The notes: generated from the sequence alone by a model not told the origin. Shown: positions 15,848 to 24,864, counted from the first letter of the stretch. The stretch is 64,000 bases of DNA from Mucilaginibacter pallidiroseus (GCF_007846085.1 NZ_VOEJ01000002.1:372001-436000); one strand, 5' to 3'. A program made the numbers and translations.

Positions 15848-16031
15848 CGTTTTGTAAAGTAAAAACAGGTCACCTAATTACTATAAGGATATCCATACAA
15901 AATCTGCAATACTTTTAAAGTCATCAAGCATCCCTAAATCAAATAAATTTGCCTAATACCGGTCTTTTTTTATCGCGCCGTGCAACGTTGTAAAATGCCC
16001 TGCGTCATTTAACCTGAAACCTGTCATTAAT

Positions 16032-16592
16032 TTGGAAGCTGCATACGTTGATAAACATTACAACCTGGTGGTTGAGTGTAAGCAGGGAAGTAAAAAAGCC
16101 TGCTACGAATTGTACCGACTATACTCGAAAGCGATGTTGAACGTCGCCTTCAGGATAGTGGGCAACGTTGGCGAAGCTGAAGATATTTTGCAGGAAGCTT
16201 TTACAGATGCTTTTAACAGGTTAAAAGATTTTAGGCAGGAAACAACCTTTGGCCTTTGGCTAAAACAAATTGTAGTACATAGGTCAATAAACCTTTTGCG
16301 CAAACGTAAACTTGAATTTGTAAAAGTTGAAGACGGCCATTTGGATAACGTGGCTGACGAAGAACCCTGGGACGACGACGATGTGCAATACCAGGTGGCC
16401 CAAATTAAAGATGCCATGAAGCTGTTACCCGAGGGATACAGGGTTGTACTGTCGCTTTACTTACTGGAAGGATACGACCACGAGGAAATAGGGCAGGTTT
16501 TAAACATAAGTGAAAATACATCGCGCACACAGTTTTTACGTGCAAAACGCAAACTGAGCGAAATATTAACCAGCAGAGGAGTTATAAGATGA
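16032..16592 (+). CDS. ECF-type RNA polymerase sigma factor
   Basis: 186 residues, starting at TTG (LEAAYVDKHYNLVVECKQGSK); there is no ATG before residue 34, and a start there would remove region 2. Region 2 is at about 20-90 (ELYRLYSKAMLNVAFRIVGNVGEAEDILQEAFTDAFNRL ... GLWLKQIVVHRSINLLR). Region 4 is at about 125-180 (LPEGYRVVLSLYLLEGYDHEEIGQVLNISENTSRTQFLRAKRKL). First gene of a tight three-gene operon: its TGA overlaps the ATG of the anti-sigma-like gene (ATGA). It likely directs transcription of envelope genes, including perhaps its own operon. Confidence 0.9.
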   Translation: MEAAYVDKHYNLVVECKQGSKKACYELYRLYSKAMLNVAFRIVGNVGEAEDILQEAFTDAFNRLKDFRQETTFGLWLKQIVVHRSINLLRKRKLEFVKVEDGHLDNVADEEPWDDDDVQYQVAQIKDAMKLLPEGYRVVLSLYLLEGYDHEEIGQVLNISENTSRTQFLRAKRKLSEILTSRGVIR

Positions 16593-17152
16593 GCAAGCGT
16601 TTAGAAGATTTTATACAAGATAACAGGGCCGAATTTGATGACCTTGAGCCAAGGGCCGATATGTGGGCCAATATATCGCGCGAGCTGGATGCCTGGGATG
16701 AGGAACAGCAGCCAAAAAAGCGCGAGGCAAAAACGTTTTCGCTTGGTTTTGTGCTGCGGGTAGCCGCCATGATCATCGTTATTATGGGCGCAGGCTTCGG
16801 CATCTATTTAAAAAACCAAAAACCAGAGGGCGTTAACCTGGCCGATATTAACCCAACTTATGCCAAACAGCAGGTGCACCTGGTATCGGTAATTGAAAAT
16901 CAGCGTACCGAGCTAAAACAGATAGCCAAGTTTGACCCGCAACTTTACCAGGAGTTTAGCGGCGATATAGCCAAAATACAAACCACCTATAAAAAACTAA
17001 ACAGCGAATTAGCCACCAGCCCAAACAAGGAGCGTGTTTTACGTGCAATGATCCGGAACTTGCAAATACAAACCGAGGTGCTTAATCAGCAACTAAGTGT
17101 AATACAACAATTTAACGAAAGCAAGAACCAACATGAAAACAAAGATATTTAA
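16589..17152 (+). CDS. Putative membrane anti-sigma factor
   Basis: 187 residues. A cytoplasmic N-terminus (SKRLEDFIQDNRAEFDDLEPRADMWANISRELDAWDEEQ) is followed by one membrane helix at about 55-75 (VLRVAAMIIVIMGAGFGIYL). The periplasmic part is helical and Gln/Lys-rich (TYAKQQVHLVSVIENQRTELKQIAKFDPQLYQEF and IRNLQIQTEVLNQQLSVIQQFNE), likely a coiled coil. There is no zinc-binding anti-sigma motif. Position and topology make it the anti-sigma partner of the ECF gene upstream, with which it shares an ATGA overlap. It also overlaps the next gene by 20 nt. Confidence 0.75.
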   Translation: MSKRLEDFIQDNRAEFDDLEPRADMWANISRELDAWDEEQQPKKREAKTFSLGFVLRVAAMIIVIMGAGFGIYLKNQKPEGVNLADINPTYAKQQVHLVSVIENQRTELKQIAKFDPQLYQEFSGDIAKIQTTYKKLNSELATSPNKERVLRAMIRNLQIQTEVLNQQLSVIQQFNESKNQHENKDI

Positions 17153-18473
17153 CTATGCCATTATTGCACTTTTAGTGATAGTGGCCTGCAGCACCACCGT
17201 GTTTGCCCAGGTAGAACCTGCCCTGCCGCCTACCCCGCCTGATAATGTAATACTTGAGAAAGATTTTGACCAGGCCAAGTTTGATAAGGCCATGGGCGAG
17301 CTTAAAGTAAAAATGAAAGAGCTAAGCAAAAACATGGCTAAGCTATCGGTAGAGCAAAGTAAATCGATGAACCTTAAAATGAAGGAACTCAATAAAGATT
17401 TGAGTAAAAACATTCACGCCGATTTAAGTAAAACATTTCAGGACTTTGGAAAAAATTTTGCCGGCAGTTTTAATGATATTGTGCCTAAAGGCGACTATAA
17501 CTTTAATTACAGCTACAACGGCAAAAAGATATCCGAAAAAGAGTTTGCAAAACGCATTGCCAGCGGCGAGCTTACCGAGAAGGTAAAAAATTACAGTAAA
17601 ACCTACAGCGTTGATGCTAACGACGTATTGCAGATAAGCAACAGCTTTGGCCGCGTGACAGTGAATACCTGGAACAAGAACGAATTTAAGGTTGATGTAC
17701 AAATGAAGTTTAGCTCAACAAGCGAGCAAAAGGTTAATGAAATGATCAACGGGTCATCAATCAGCGACAGTAAGGCGGGGTCTGTAGTATCATTTAAAAC
17801 CAACATCTATAAAAATAATAACGGCAGGAACGATGATAATAACATGGAAATAAACTATACCGTTTATATGCCGGCCGGTAACGCGCTTGATCTGAGCAAC
17901 AAATTTGGTAACGTTACCCTGCCATCACTTAGCGGTAAAGTATTATTAAAGCTGCAGTTTGGTGTGCTTACAGCACAGCAGCTTACTAATGACCAAAATG
18001 AGGTAACTATTAAGTTCTCGCAAGACGCGCCATCAAGAATTGCTGTTTTTAATGGCACCATGCTAAAAGTTGAATTTAGCGGCTTTAAAGCCGGCGTCAT
18101 TGATAATGCAGCCGCCACGTTCAGTTTTTCGGATGTGGTGATAGACAGGCTCAAAAGCTCGTCAGACATCAGCATCAAATTTGGCGACGGTTTAAGGATT
18201 GGCGCTATTGACAAGGCAGCCAAAAACGTGAAGATAAATGCATCAAACACCAAGCTTGATCTGGACCTGAATGAAAGCTTCAACTTTGATATAACCACCC
18301 GCCTTGGCAGTTTTAAGTTTGATGACGATAAGGTAAAGGTTGTCTCGAAAACACCGGGCGACGACGAACGCGGATGGTCATCAACCAAAACCTACAAAGG
18401 TTATGTTGGCCGCAGCGGTGCCAGCAACAATATTATTGTAACTGCACGCTTTGCAGATGTAAATATCAAGTAA
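17133..18473 (+). CDS. Secreted coiled-coil/beta-repeat protein (DUF4097-like)
   Basis: 446 residues with a signal peptide (MKTKIFNYAIIALLVIVACSTTVFA-Q). Residues 45-115 are heptad-rich (KFDKAMGELKVKMKELSKNMAKLSVEQSKSMNLKMKELNKDL), a likely coiled coil. From about 155 to the end it forms repeated short strands with NSFGRVTVNTWNKNEFKVDVQMKF and NKFGNVTLPSLSGKVLLKLQFG, like the DUF4097 'putative adhesin' beta-helix family. Related proteins sit behind ECF/anti-sigma pairs in Bacteroidota, so it may be an envelope target or sensor of that sigma system (inference). It starts within the anti-sigma gene and ends just before a strong terminator. Confidence 0.75.
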   Translation: MKTKIFNYAIIALLVIVACSTTVFAQVEPALPPTPPDNVILEKDFDQAKFDKAMGELKVKMKELSKNMAKLSVEQSKSMNLKMKELNKDLSKNIHADLSKTFQDFGKNFAGSFNDIVPKGDYNFNYSYNGKKISEKEFAKRIASGELTEKVKNYSKTYSVDANDVLQISNSFGRVTVNTWNKNEFKVDVQMKFSSTSEQKVNEMINGSSISDSKAGSVVSFKTNIYKNNNGRNDDNNMEINYTVYMPAGNALDLSNKFGNVTLPSLSGKVLLKLQFGVLTAQQLTNDQNEVTIKFSQDAPSRIAVFNGTMLKVEFSGFKAGVIDNAAATFSFSDVVIDRLKSSSDISIKFGDGLRIGAIDKAAKNVKINASNTKLDLDLNESFNFDITTRLGSFKFDDDKVKVVSKTPGDDERGWSSTKTYKGYVGRSGASNNIIVTARFADVNIK

Positions 18474-18499
18474 CCGGGTGTTACAATCTAAATATGCAG

Positions 18500-18532
18500 C
18501 CCCTGCCAAAAACGGCAGGGGTTTTGTATTTT
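18500..18532 (+). terminator. Intrinsic terminator of the sigma/anti-sigma/adhesin operon
   Basis: CCCCTGCC, loop AAAAAC, GGCAGGGG, then TTTTGTATTTT. Confidence 0.92.
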
Positions 18533-18559
18533 AGGCCTTTGTAATACACCTTTAGCACT

Positions 18560-19327
18560 ATGGAAATATTAAGCTCGCCGGAAACCTGGATATCACTCAT
18601 CACCCTTACGTTTTTAGAAATTGTTTTGGGGATAGATAACGTGATATTTATTTCCATACTCGCCGATAAACTACCTAAAGAGCAGCAAGACAGGGGGCGA
18701 AAGGTAGGTATGGGCATGGCCCTGATAACCCGTATATTATTGCTACTCTCATTGAACTGGGTTATGACACTTACTGCACCGCTTTTCCATATGTCGGGCT
18801 GGTTTGGCATAACCGATAAGGACTGGGTAGAAAAATTAGCCATATCCGGCCGGGACATGATCCTGATTTTAGGTGGCTTATTCCTGATATATAAAAGCAC
18901 AGCAGAGATCCATCAAAAAATTGAGGGAGAAGAAGATGAAACAGGCGATGGTAAAAAGCATTCGTTTTGGGGAACCATATTCCAGATCATGCTGCTGGAT
19001 ATTGTGTTTTCGCTGGATTCGGTAATTACTGCCGTGGGTATGGCCCAGCATATCGAGATTATGATAGCCGCCGTAGTAATAGCGGTAGGCATTATGATAT
19101 GGTCATCAAACTCGGTAGCAGGTTTTGTAAACAAACACCCAACGGTTAAAATGCTGGCTTTATCATTCCTGTTACTTATAGGTGTTTCCCTGCTTGCCGA
19201 AGCATTTGAACAACACATCCCGAAAGGGTATATTTATTTTGCGATGGCCTTCTCAGTATTGGTAGAGATGCTGAACCTGAAAATGAAAGCAAAAGCCAAA
19301 GCAAGGCGCACTGAAAAGGGTGTGTAA
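18560..19327 (+). CDS. TerC-family integral membrane protein
   Basis: 255 residues with about seven membrane helices. The family hallmark appears twice: FLEIVLGIDNVIFIS near residue 15-30 and LDIVFSLDSVITAVGMAQH near 145-165. Each repeat carries an acidic residue in the membrane (D in GIDN and SLDS), which is thought to bind divalent metal. Members of the family (TerC, Alx, MeeF/MeeY) are now linked to manganese export and metal loading of secreted proteins. Substrate here is not shown. An acidic cytoplasmic loop (EGEEDETGDGKKH) separates the repeats. Single-gene unit with a shared terminator downstream. Confidence 0.9.
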   Translation: MEILSSPETWISLITLTFLEIVLGIDNVIFISILADKLPKEQQDRGRKVGMGMALITRILLLLSLNWVMTLTAPLFHMSGWFGITDKDWVEKLAISGRDMILILGGLFLIYKSTAEIHQKIEGEEDETGDGKKHSFWGTIFQIMLLDIVFSLDSVITAVGMAQHIEIMIAAVVIAVGIMIWSSNSVAGFVNKHPTVKMLALSFLLLIGVSLLAEAFEQHIPKGYIYFAMAFSVLVEMLNLKMKAKAKARRTEKGV

Positions 19328-19361
19328 ATATTTTTTTATTTCCACTGGGTAATTAAATAAG

Positions 19362-19396
19362 AAAGGCGCATATAATGTATGCGCCTTTAATTTTTT
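19362..19396. terminator. Bidirectional terminator between terC-like gene and gltX
   Basis: Perfect 11-bp arms AAAGGCGCATA / TATGCGCCTTT, 5-nt loop, T run on the plus side and an A run (T run on the minus strand) on the other. Confidence 0.9.
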
Positions 19397-19410
19397 ACTG
19401 AAGTACTGCA

Positions 19411-20931
19411 TTAAGCTGTAAAAGCTTCCAAGGCTTTTTCTATTCTTATTATGGTTTCGCTTTCGCCAAGCAATGTAGCAATATCAAATACGTGCGGGCC
19501 AAACTTACCGCCCACCAGCATAATACGGAAAGGCAACATCACTTCGCCTACTTTTATACCTTTTTCTTCGGCAAGGGCTTTAAAGCGGGCTTCAAGTGCG
19601 GCTGGTTCAAATACATCCAATTGCGGAATTACTTTTACCAGCGTATTAAAGAAATCTGTTTTAGCATCAGTCCATTTTGGCTTAACGGCCGGCAAATCAT
19701 ATTCTGCAGGTTGTTTAAAAAAGAATGAGGCTTGCTGATAAAAATCGGGCAGCAAAGTACAGCGCTCCTTAACTATATCAATTACTTTAAGCAGGTAGGC
19801 TTCGTCTTTAATAACAATGCCGTTTGCCTTTAAGATTTCCCAAACTTTAAGTTTCAGGCTTTCGTCGGTGCTGCGCTTTATCCACTCGGCATTAAACCAC
19901 TTCGCCTTCTCAAAATCAAATTTTGCCCCTGCTTTGCTGATACGTTCGATAGAGAACTTTTCTATCAACTCATCCATCGAAAACAGTTCCTGGTCGGTAC
20001 CGTCGTTCCATCCTAACATGGCAAGCAGGTTCATAAAAGCTTCGGGCAAAAAGCCCAGCTCACGGAAACCCTGCGTTAAGTCACCTGTTTTGGCATCGGT
20101 CCAGTTCATGGCATAAACCGGGAAACCAAGCCTTGCACCATCGCGTTTGCTTAGTTTACCATGCCCATCCGGTTTTAAAATTAATGGCAGGTGCGCCCAT
20201 TCGGGCATTTCAGCTTTCCAACCCAGGTATTCCCACAACAGCAGGTGCACCGGGGCAGACGGCAGCCATTCTTCGCCGCGAAAAGCGTGCGATATCTTCA
20301 TCAGGTAATCATCAACCACTACAGCTAAGTGATAGGTGGGCATGCCATCGGCTTTTAACAAAACCTTGTCATCAACCTGGTTAGTTTCAAAACTAACGTG
20401 GCCGCGTATCATATCATTAAAGCTGATGGTTTCATCCTCCGGCATTTTAATACGTATTACATGCGGCGCGCCCTCATGCAATAACTTGTCAACTTCCTGC
20501 AAAGGCAGGCTAAGCGAGTTACGCAGTTCATGCCTGTGGGCATGCCCGTATTGAAAATTAGGGATATCCTTACGCTTTTGGTCAAGTTCTTCGGGCGTAT
20601 CAAAAGCGTAGTAAGCATGGCCCTGTGCAACAAGGCGTTCGGCGTATTCTCGGTATATAGGTTTGCGCTCACTTTGGCGGTAAGGCGCATACTGTCCGCC
20701 GACTACCGGGCTTTCGTCGGCAACAATGCCGCACCATTGCAGGCAATCCAGTATATACTGCTCTGCCCCTTCAACATATCGGGTTTGGTCGGTATCCTCG
20801 ATACGTAATATAAAATCGCCGCCATGTTTTTTGGCAAAGAGGTAATTAAACAATACGGTGCGCACGCCACCAAGGTGCAGGCCACCTGTTGGGCTAGGTG
20901 CAAAACGGACTCTTACTTTTTTATCAGACAT
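19411..20931 (-). CDS. gltX: Glutamate--tRNA ligase
   Basis: 506 residues, typical for GluRS. The class I signatures are present: the HIGH-type motif in RFAPSPTGGLHLGGVRTVLFN at residues 8-28 and the KMSKS-type motif as GKLSKRDGA at about 252-260. LRIEDTDQTR and the anticodon-binding helical C-terminus are intact. It charges tRNA-Glu (or also tRNA-Gln if GatCAB is used) with glutamate. Monocistronic, with a terminator 15 bp past the stop and the divergent histidine kinase gene 151 bp upstream. Confidence 0.97.
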   Translation of the reverse strand: MSDKKVRVRFAPSPTGGLHLGGVRTVLFNYLFAKKHGGDFILRIEDTDQTRYVEGAEQYILDCLQWCGIVADESPVVGGQYAPYRQSERKPIYREYAERLVAQGHAYYAFDTPEELDQKRKDIPNFQYGHAHRHELRNSLSLPLQEVDKLLHEGAPHVIRIKMPEDETISFNDMIRGHVSFETNQVDDKVLLKADGMPTYHLAVVVDDYLMKISHAFRGEEWLPSAPVHLLLWEYLGWKAEMPEWAHLPLILKPDGHGKLSKRDGARLGFPVYAMNWTDAKTGDLTQGFRELGFLPEAFMNLLAMLGWNDGTDQELFSMDELIEKFSIERISKAGAKFDFEKAKWFNAEWIKRSTDESLKLKVWEILKANGIVIKDEAYLLKVIDIVKERCTLLPDFYQQASFFFKQPAEYDLPAVKPKWTDAKTDFFNTLVKVIPQLDVFEPAALEARFKALAEEKGIKVGEVMLPFRIMLVGGKFGPHVFDIATLLGESETIIRIEKALEAFTA

Positions 20932-21082
20932 GATGCCGCAAAGATAGGGTTTAACGGCAATTGTATAAACCGGGCACAGCTAATTGTTTAACATGACATT
21001 ATGGAGATAGAAGTCGCTCCGGGCAAATATTTAAGAAGATGAGCAACCCTTTGCAATTTTTTCCGTTATTTGAACAGCTTAT

Positions 21083-22303
21083 ATGAACCCTTACCAACAA
21101 AAACGCCGATGGAAATATTTACTGCTTGCCTTTGCGGTAGTTATAGCCAGCGGATCGTTATTGTACACCAGCTACCTGGTACGCAACATTTCGCACTCCG
21201 AACGAACGCGTGCACAGGTTTGGGCACTCAGCATTAAACAGGTTGTAAACACTTACGACAGCGAATCACTCAGCTATGTATCTGCCGTGCGGGATAGTCT
21301 TAGCGTCCCCGCCATCATTACTGATGGTAAAGGCGACATAAAATTTGTGCGCGGGCTTGATACTACCAAAACCTATATCAAGCTTGACGCGGAAGAGTTG
21401 AAAGAGAAGAAATGGAAATACGATCCGGATTACTTTCGTAACGAGCTGGTTTACATGAAGGGCCAGCATGAGCCCATACACCTTAATGTACTTAACGAAT
21501 CGTGGTTGGTTTACTATAAGGATTCAGCATTGCTTACGCAGTTAAAGATGTTCCCGTACGTGCAGCTTACGGTTATTGCCATATTTTTAATAACGGCATA
21601 TACTGCATTTAGTTCCGCCCGTAAATCCGAACAAAACCAGGTTTGGGTAGGTTTGGCCAAAGAAACGGCGCACCAATTAGGTACGCCAATATCCTCATTA
21701 ATGGCATGGATAGAGCTGTTGAAAGATAAGTTTAATGCTGAAGACGACCCGTTGATGGCCGAAATGGAAAACGATGTAAAGCGCCTGGAAATAGTTGCCG
21801 ACAGGTTTTCAAAAATAGGGTCGAAACCGCAATTGGAAGAGCATCCGGTTTACGATGTGGTTAAAGATTTTGTTGACTATTTTAAGGTGCGTGTCAGTAA
21901 CAAAATAACATTTGAGCTTACTGGCAATCGCCGATTGATAGCCGGCTTGAATATCCCACTATTTGACTGGGTGCTTGAGAACCTGCTTAAAAATGCCGTT
22001 AATGCTATTGAAGGTACAGGTAATATTAAGGTAGAAATAAGCGGCAGCCGGGTTAAAAAATTAGTTTTCATTGATGTAACCGATACTGGCAAAGGTATTC
22101 CGCGTTCAAAATTTGACACCGTTTTCCAGCCAGGCTACACTACCCGTAAACGTGGCTGGGGTTTGGGTTTATCGTTAACCAAAAGAATGATACAGAATTA
22201 CCATAACGGGCAAATTTTTGTGAAAGACTCTGAAATTGGTAAAGGCACCACATTTAGGATTGTATTAAAAAGCATTAAACATGACAGCACGACCGCAGCC
22301 TGA
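21083..22303 (+). CDS. Orphan membrane sensor histidine kinase
   Basis: 406 residues. Membrane helices at about 11-33 (YLLLAFAVVIASGSLLYTSYL) and about 150-172 (FPYVQLTVIAIFLITAYTAFSS) flank a periplasmic sensor of 115 residues with SVPAIITDGKGDIKFVRGLD. The phospho-acceptor is H197 in KETAHQLGTPISSL, the 'AHQLGTP' variant of the usual HEL/FKTP. A HATPase_c domain follows with N box ENLLKNAVNAI, G1 VTDTGKGIP and G2 TRKRGWGLGLSLTK. No response regulator is adjacent. The DinB gene starts 23 nt before its stop, so the two are cotranscribed. Confidence 0.9.
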   Translation: MNPYQQKRRWKYLLLAFAVVIASGSLLYTSYLVRNISHSERTRAQVWALSIKQVVNTYDSESLSYVSAVRDSLSVPAIITDGKGDIKFVRGLDTTKTYIKLDAEELKEKKWKYDPDYFRNELVYMKGQHEPIHLNVLNESWLVYYKDSALLTQLKMFPYVQLTVIAIFLITAYTAFSSARKSEQNQVWVGLAKETAHQLGTPISSLMAWIELLKDKFNAEDDPLMAEMENDVKRLEIVADRFSKIGSKPQLEEHPVYDVVKDFVDYFKVRVSNKITFELTGNRRLIAGLNIPLFDWVLENLLKNAVNAIEGTGNIKVEISGSRVKKLVFIDVTDTGKGIPRSKFDTVFQPGYTTRKRGWGLGLSLTKRMIQNYHNGQIFVKDSEIGKGTTFRIVLKSIKHDSTTAA

Positions 22304-22853
22304 CGAATACCAGCCATACGCCGAAACCTACGTTTCGCAGGTACCGCATGACAAAGATGTGTTAACTGTGCTGGCCGAAAGCTTAAAACACACTTATGAA
22401 CTGTTTACAGGTATAGACAGTGAAAAGGCAATGTATGCCTACGCCCTAAACAAGTGGACCATTAAAGAAGTGCTTGGCCACATGATAGATACCGAACGCG
22501 TTTTTGCATTTCGTGCTTTTTGCTTTTCGAGAGAAGAGGCTGTGTTACCGGGCTTTGATCAGGATGTGTATGTAAACAATACCGATTACAATGCGCGCAG
22601 CATACAGGATTTGGCCGAGGAGTTTAGGGTTACGCGATTGTCAAACCTGTATATGTTCAAAAGCCTTACTAATGCCCAGTTAAACAGGCGCGGCACAGCT
22701 ATCGGTTTTGCAGTAAGCGTAAGGGCATTGCTGTTTTGCGCAGCCGGGCATGAGCTGCACCATATCAAAATATTAAAGGAGCGTTATCTATTAATAAAAA
22801 AGCGGCATCTCTTTACAAGAGATGCCGCTTTTTTATTAACTATACTTATTTAG
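22281..22853 (+). CDS. DinB-family protein with run-on C-terminus
   Basis: 190 residues. A four-helix DinB/YfiT-like bundle with the metal-ligand histidines in VLGHMIDTERVFAFRAF (near residue 70) and HELHHIKILKERY near the end. Such proteins are zinc-dependent thiol-transferase relatives whose substrates are mostly unknown. The family normally ends just after HHIKILKERYL. Here the frame continues for about 20 residues (LIKKRHLFTRDAAFLLTILI), which are simply the translation of the terminator hairpin of the convergent gene, and stops at 22851. The tail is probably not functional. The gene overlaps the upstream kinase by 23 nt. Confidence 0.85.
   Translation: MTARPQPDEYQPYAETYVSQVPHDKDVLTVLAESLKHTYELFTGIDSEKAMYAYALNKWTIKEVLGHMIDTERVFAFRAFCFSREEAVLPGFDQDVYVNNTDYNARSIQDLAEEFRVTRLSNLYMFKSLTNAQLNRRGTAIGFAVSVRALLFCAAGHELHHIKILKERYLLIKKRHLFTRDAAFLLTILI
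22796..22834 (-). terminator. Terminator of the convergent secreted-protein gene, inside the DinB CDS
   Basis: Arms AAGCGGCATCTCTT / AAGAGATGCCGCTT, loop TAC, with A4 and T4 extending to 18 pairs. It lies 16 nt past the stop of the minus-strand gene and within the last codons of the plus-strand DinB gene. Confidence 0.9.
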
Positions 22854-23527
22854 TCGTTCCAACGGAAACGTCTGTAGTTGCTGGTACCATTGCCTTGAAC
22901 CTGTGCATACACCACAAACTTTGAGGCAATTGGCTTGCCTTTGTACATAGCGGGTATCCAATCAATATTAAAGTGATCTTGCGGTACATTTAGGCTGTTT
23001 GTAATTACCTTTTTATTAACGCCTCTAAATTTAGCCGTGTAAGTAGCAGTTCCATCTGTAGCAACCTCTGCGGTTATTTCGGCCTCAAACGGGTCATTTC
23101 CACCATCGTTCTTATCGTTAACTTTGCTTGCAACAATAGACGCGTAAAGCTCTATTGGGCATAAAGGCAGTGGGGCAGTTGCACTTTTCTTTGTTTCACT
23201 GTCATCACTTAAAATCTCAACAGTTACATCTTTAAGCATGTCATTGTTAAAAAACAACAGCTTTTTTTGGTCATAGCTATATCTTAAATCAAGCTCTTTT
23301 TTGGAATTAAAGAAATACCATGTGCCTGTGCGAGCATCATTTTTGTAATTACCCTGCACCCAAACCCCATCGTTCTTCAGATTTTTTATTTGGTATAAAC
23401 CCTCTCTGTCTCCTTTTACACCTGCGTAAACAAGCTGTGTACTATCGCTTAGTTTAACTTTTTCTTGTGCGTTAACAGTGCCGGCTAAGCCAACCAATAC
23501 AACCGCGATTAATTGTGATATTTTCAT
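22850..23527 (-). CDS. Secreted protein, MORN/YwqK-like N-terminus, unknown function
   Basis: 225 residues from the ATG at 23527, which starts a signal peptide (MKISQLIAVVLVGLAGTVNA-Q). The segment REGLYQIKNLKNDGVWVQGNYKNDARTGTWYFFNSKKELDLRYSYD has the G.w......g...G.w.yy......l...y rhythm of YwqK/MORN repeats. The C-terminal half (FEAEITAEVATDGTATYTAKFRG ... IDWIPAMYKGKPIASKFVVYAQV) resembles a TonB-C-like fold. I do not recognise a specific function. It converges on the DinB gene; the two stops share TTAG. Confidence 0.65.
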   Translation of the reverse strand: MKISQLIAVVLVGLAGTVNAQEKVKLSDSTQLVYAGVKGDREGLYQIKNLKNDGVWVQGNYKNDARTGTWYFFNSKKELDLRYSYDQKKLLFFNNDMLKDVTVEILSDDSETKKSATAPLPLCPIELYASIVASKVNDKNDGGNDPFEAEITAEVATDGTATYTAKFRGVNKKVITNSLNVPQDHFNIDWIPAMYKGKPIASKFVVYAQVQGNGTSNYRRFRWND

Positions 23528-23623
23528 GGTATTAAATTTTAACATAAAAATACACAGGTTTTTAATCAATTCATATTATAAGCAAATATTTATTTAACGT
23601 TAATTGCTTACAGATTATTAAGC

Positions 23624-23658
23624 AAAAAGAGTATTGCCTTCAGCAAAGCAATACTCTT
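23624..23658 (-). terminator. Terminator of the DUF6249-like gene
   Basis: On the minus strand: AAGAGTATTGC, 10-nt loop, GCAATACTCTT followed by TTTGCTT. It lies 21 nt after the stop at 23679. Confidence 0.85.
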
Positions 23659-23678
23659 AATTTAAAATTCAACAACTC

Positions 23679-24029
23679 CTATAAATTATTATTATAAAGC
23701 TCCTTCTTTTCAATGTTATAAGAAATTACAAGGCCTATACCACCAAATAATGCTATAAGTGCGCAATAAACCGCTTCGTTATCGTCTTGAGTAGAATTAA
23801 ATGTGGTGTGGTCAAGTACACAAGCCAGGAAGAGGCCAAGGCCGGCACCAATCAATAAAAGTCCCCACTTTAGGTTTTGATAAGGGGCCGGTTGCGCTTT
23901 GTAGCTACGCGGGTCCATTCCGCGCTCTATCATTGCCATCCGTTCGCGGTTACGCAGGTACACTATGCCAAAGATCATTGCAAATAAGCCAAGGCAGATA
24001 GAAATTGGTATTAATACTTTCTCGTCCAT
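23679..24029 (-). CDS. Small membrane protein, DUF6249-like
   Basis: 116 residues from the ATG at 24029. Three membrane segments: LIPISICLGLFAMIFGIVYL, WGLLLIGAGLGLFLACVLD and YCALIALFGGIGLVISYNI. Between the first two is the family-type loop RNRERMAMIERGMDPRSYK. Similar proteins in Bacteroidota often accompany ECF sigma/anti-sigma pairs, and one lies divergently here (24283). Function unknown. The long reading from 24107 adds non-conserved residues and was not chosen. Confidence 0.7.
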   Translation of the reverse strand: MDEKVLIPISICLGLFAMIFGIVYLRNRERMAMIERGMDPRSYKAQPAPYQNLKWGLLLIGAGLGLFLACVLDHTTFNSTQDDNEAVYCALIALFGGIGLVISYNIEKKELYNNNL

Positions 24030-24282
24030 AGTATGTAATTTTAAAAATTGATTGGGTTCGTTTATTAATGCACCACCGTGGTGTATTTGTATGCTATGAC
24101 CACACACTTTTTAAGCAGGTTACACTCATCTCAACAAAATTTGAAAATACTTTGGCGGCGGCTAAGCTTATTACATACAGTTGCTTATATACTTATGGTG
24201 GTTTTATAAATTACCTCTTAAAAATTATTGCCCTAATCGTGTAACCTGTTTACCAAAGGCGTTGTCTGATACGGTAAGTAAT

Positions 24283-24864
24283 ATGCAGAACAAGTTTACA
24301 GATACCGAGTTAATAGAACAAACCCTGGCGGGCAACCAGTCGGCATATGCTGATCTGGTAAAGCGCCATCAGCGTTTTGTTTTTACGCTTGCTATGCGTT
24401 TTGCAAAAGGCCGGGAAGATGCTGAGGAGATAGCACAAGACTGTTTTATAAAAGCATATAAGTCGTTATCATCTTTTCAGCAGCAGTCAAAATTCAGCAC
24501 CTGGCTATATAGCATTGTATACACTACGTCCATGACTTTTTTGCGAAAAAAACGGGTGGATACAACATCTATTGATGATGAGGCTACATTTATTCAGATT
24601 GAAGGCAGGGCAAGCGGCTTTGACGAGCATAGTGCCGACAACCGCTCCCGCTCATTTTATTTGAACCAGGCCATTGGGCAGCTACTGCCCGATGATGCCA
24701 CTATTATCACAATGTTTTACAAGGGCGAGCAATCACTTGAAGAAATAGCACAGGTTTTAGGTATCGAGGCCAATACGGTTAAGGTAAAACTATTCAGAGC
24801 GAGGCAGCGTTTAAAGGAGCGGCTGGAGCGCAATTTGAAACACGAAGTAAATGAACTGATATGA
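24283..24864 (+). CDS. ECF-type RNA polymerase sigma factor
   Basis: 193 residues from the ATG at 24283, giving MQNKFTDTELIEQTLAGNQSAYADLVKRHQRFVFTLAMRF, the standard SigW-like ECF opening. Region 2 at about 20-90 (AEEIAQDCFIKAYKSLSSFQQQSKFSTWLYSIVYTTSMTFLRKK), region 4 at about 130-185 (LLPDDATIITMFYKGEQSLEEIAQVLGIEANTVKVKLFRARQRLKERL). Its stop overlaps the next ATG (ATGA), coupling it to a membrane anti-sigma-like gene. Divergent from the DUF6249-like gene. Confidence 0.92.
   Translation: MQNKFTDTELIEQTLAGNQSAYADLVKRHQRFVFTLAMRFAKGREDAEEIAQDCFIKAYKSLSSFQQQSKFSTWLYSIVYTTSMTFLRKKRVDTTSIDDEATFIQIEGRASGFDEHSADNRSRSFYLNQAIGQLLPDDATIITMFYKGEQSLEEIAQVLGIEANTVKVKLFRARQRLKERLERNLKHEVNELI

Noticed and set aside
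17864..18388. 174-codon minus-strand frame opposite the DUF4097-like gene
   Set aside because: Antisense shadow: the plus-strand gene has a signal peptide, operon overlaps and repeat structure; the shadow is Ser/Leu-rich without any domain.
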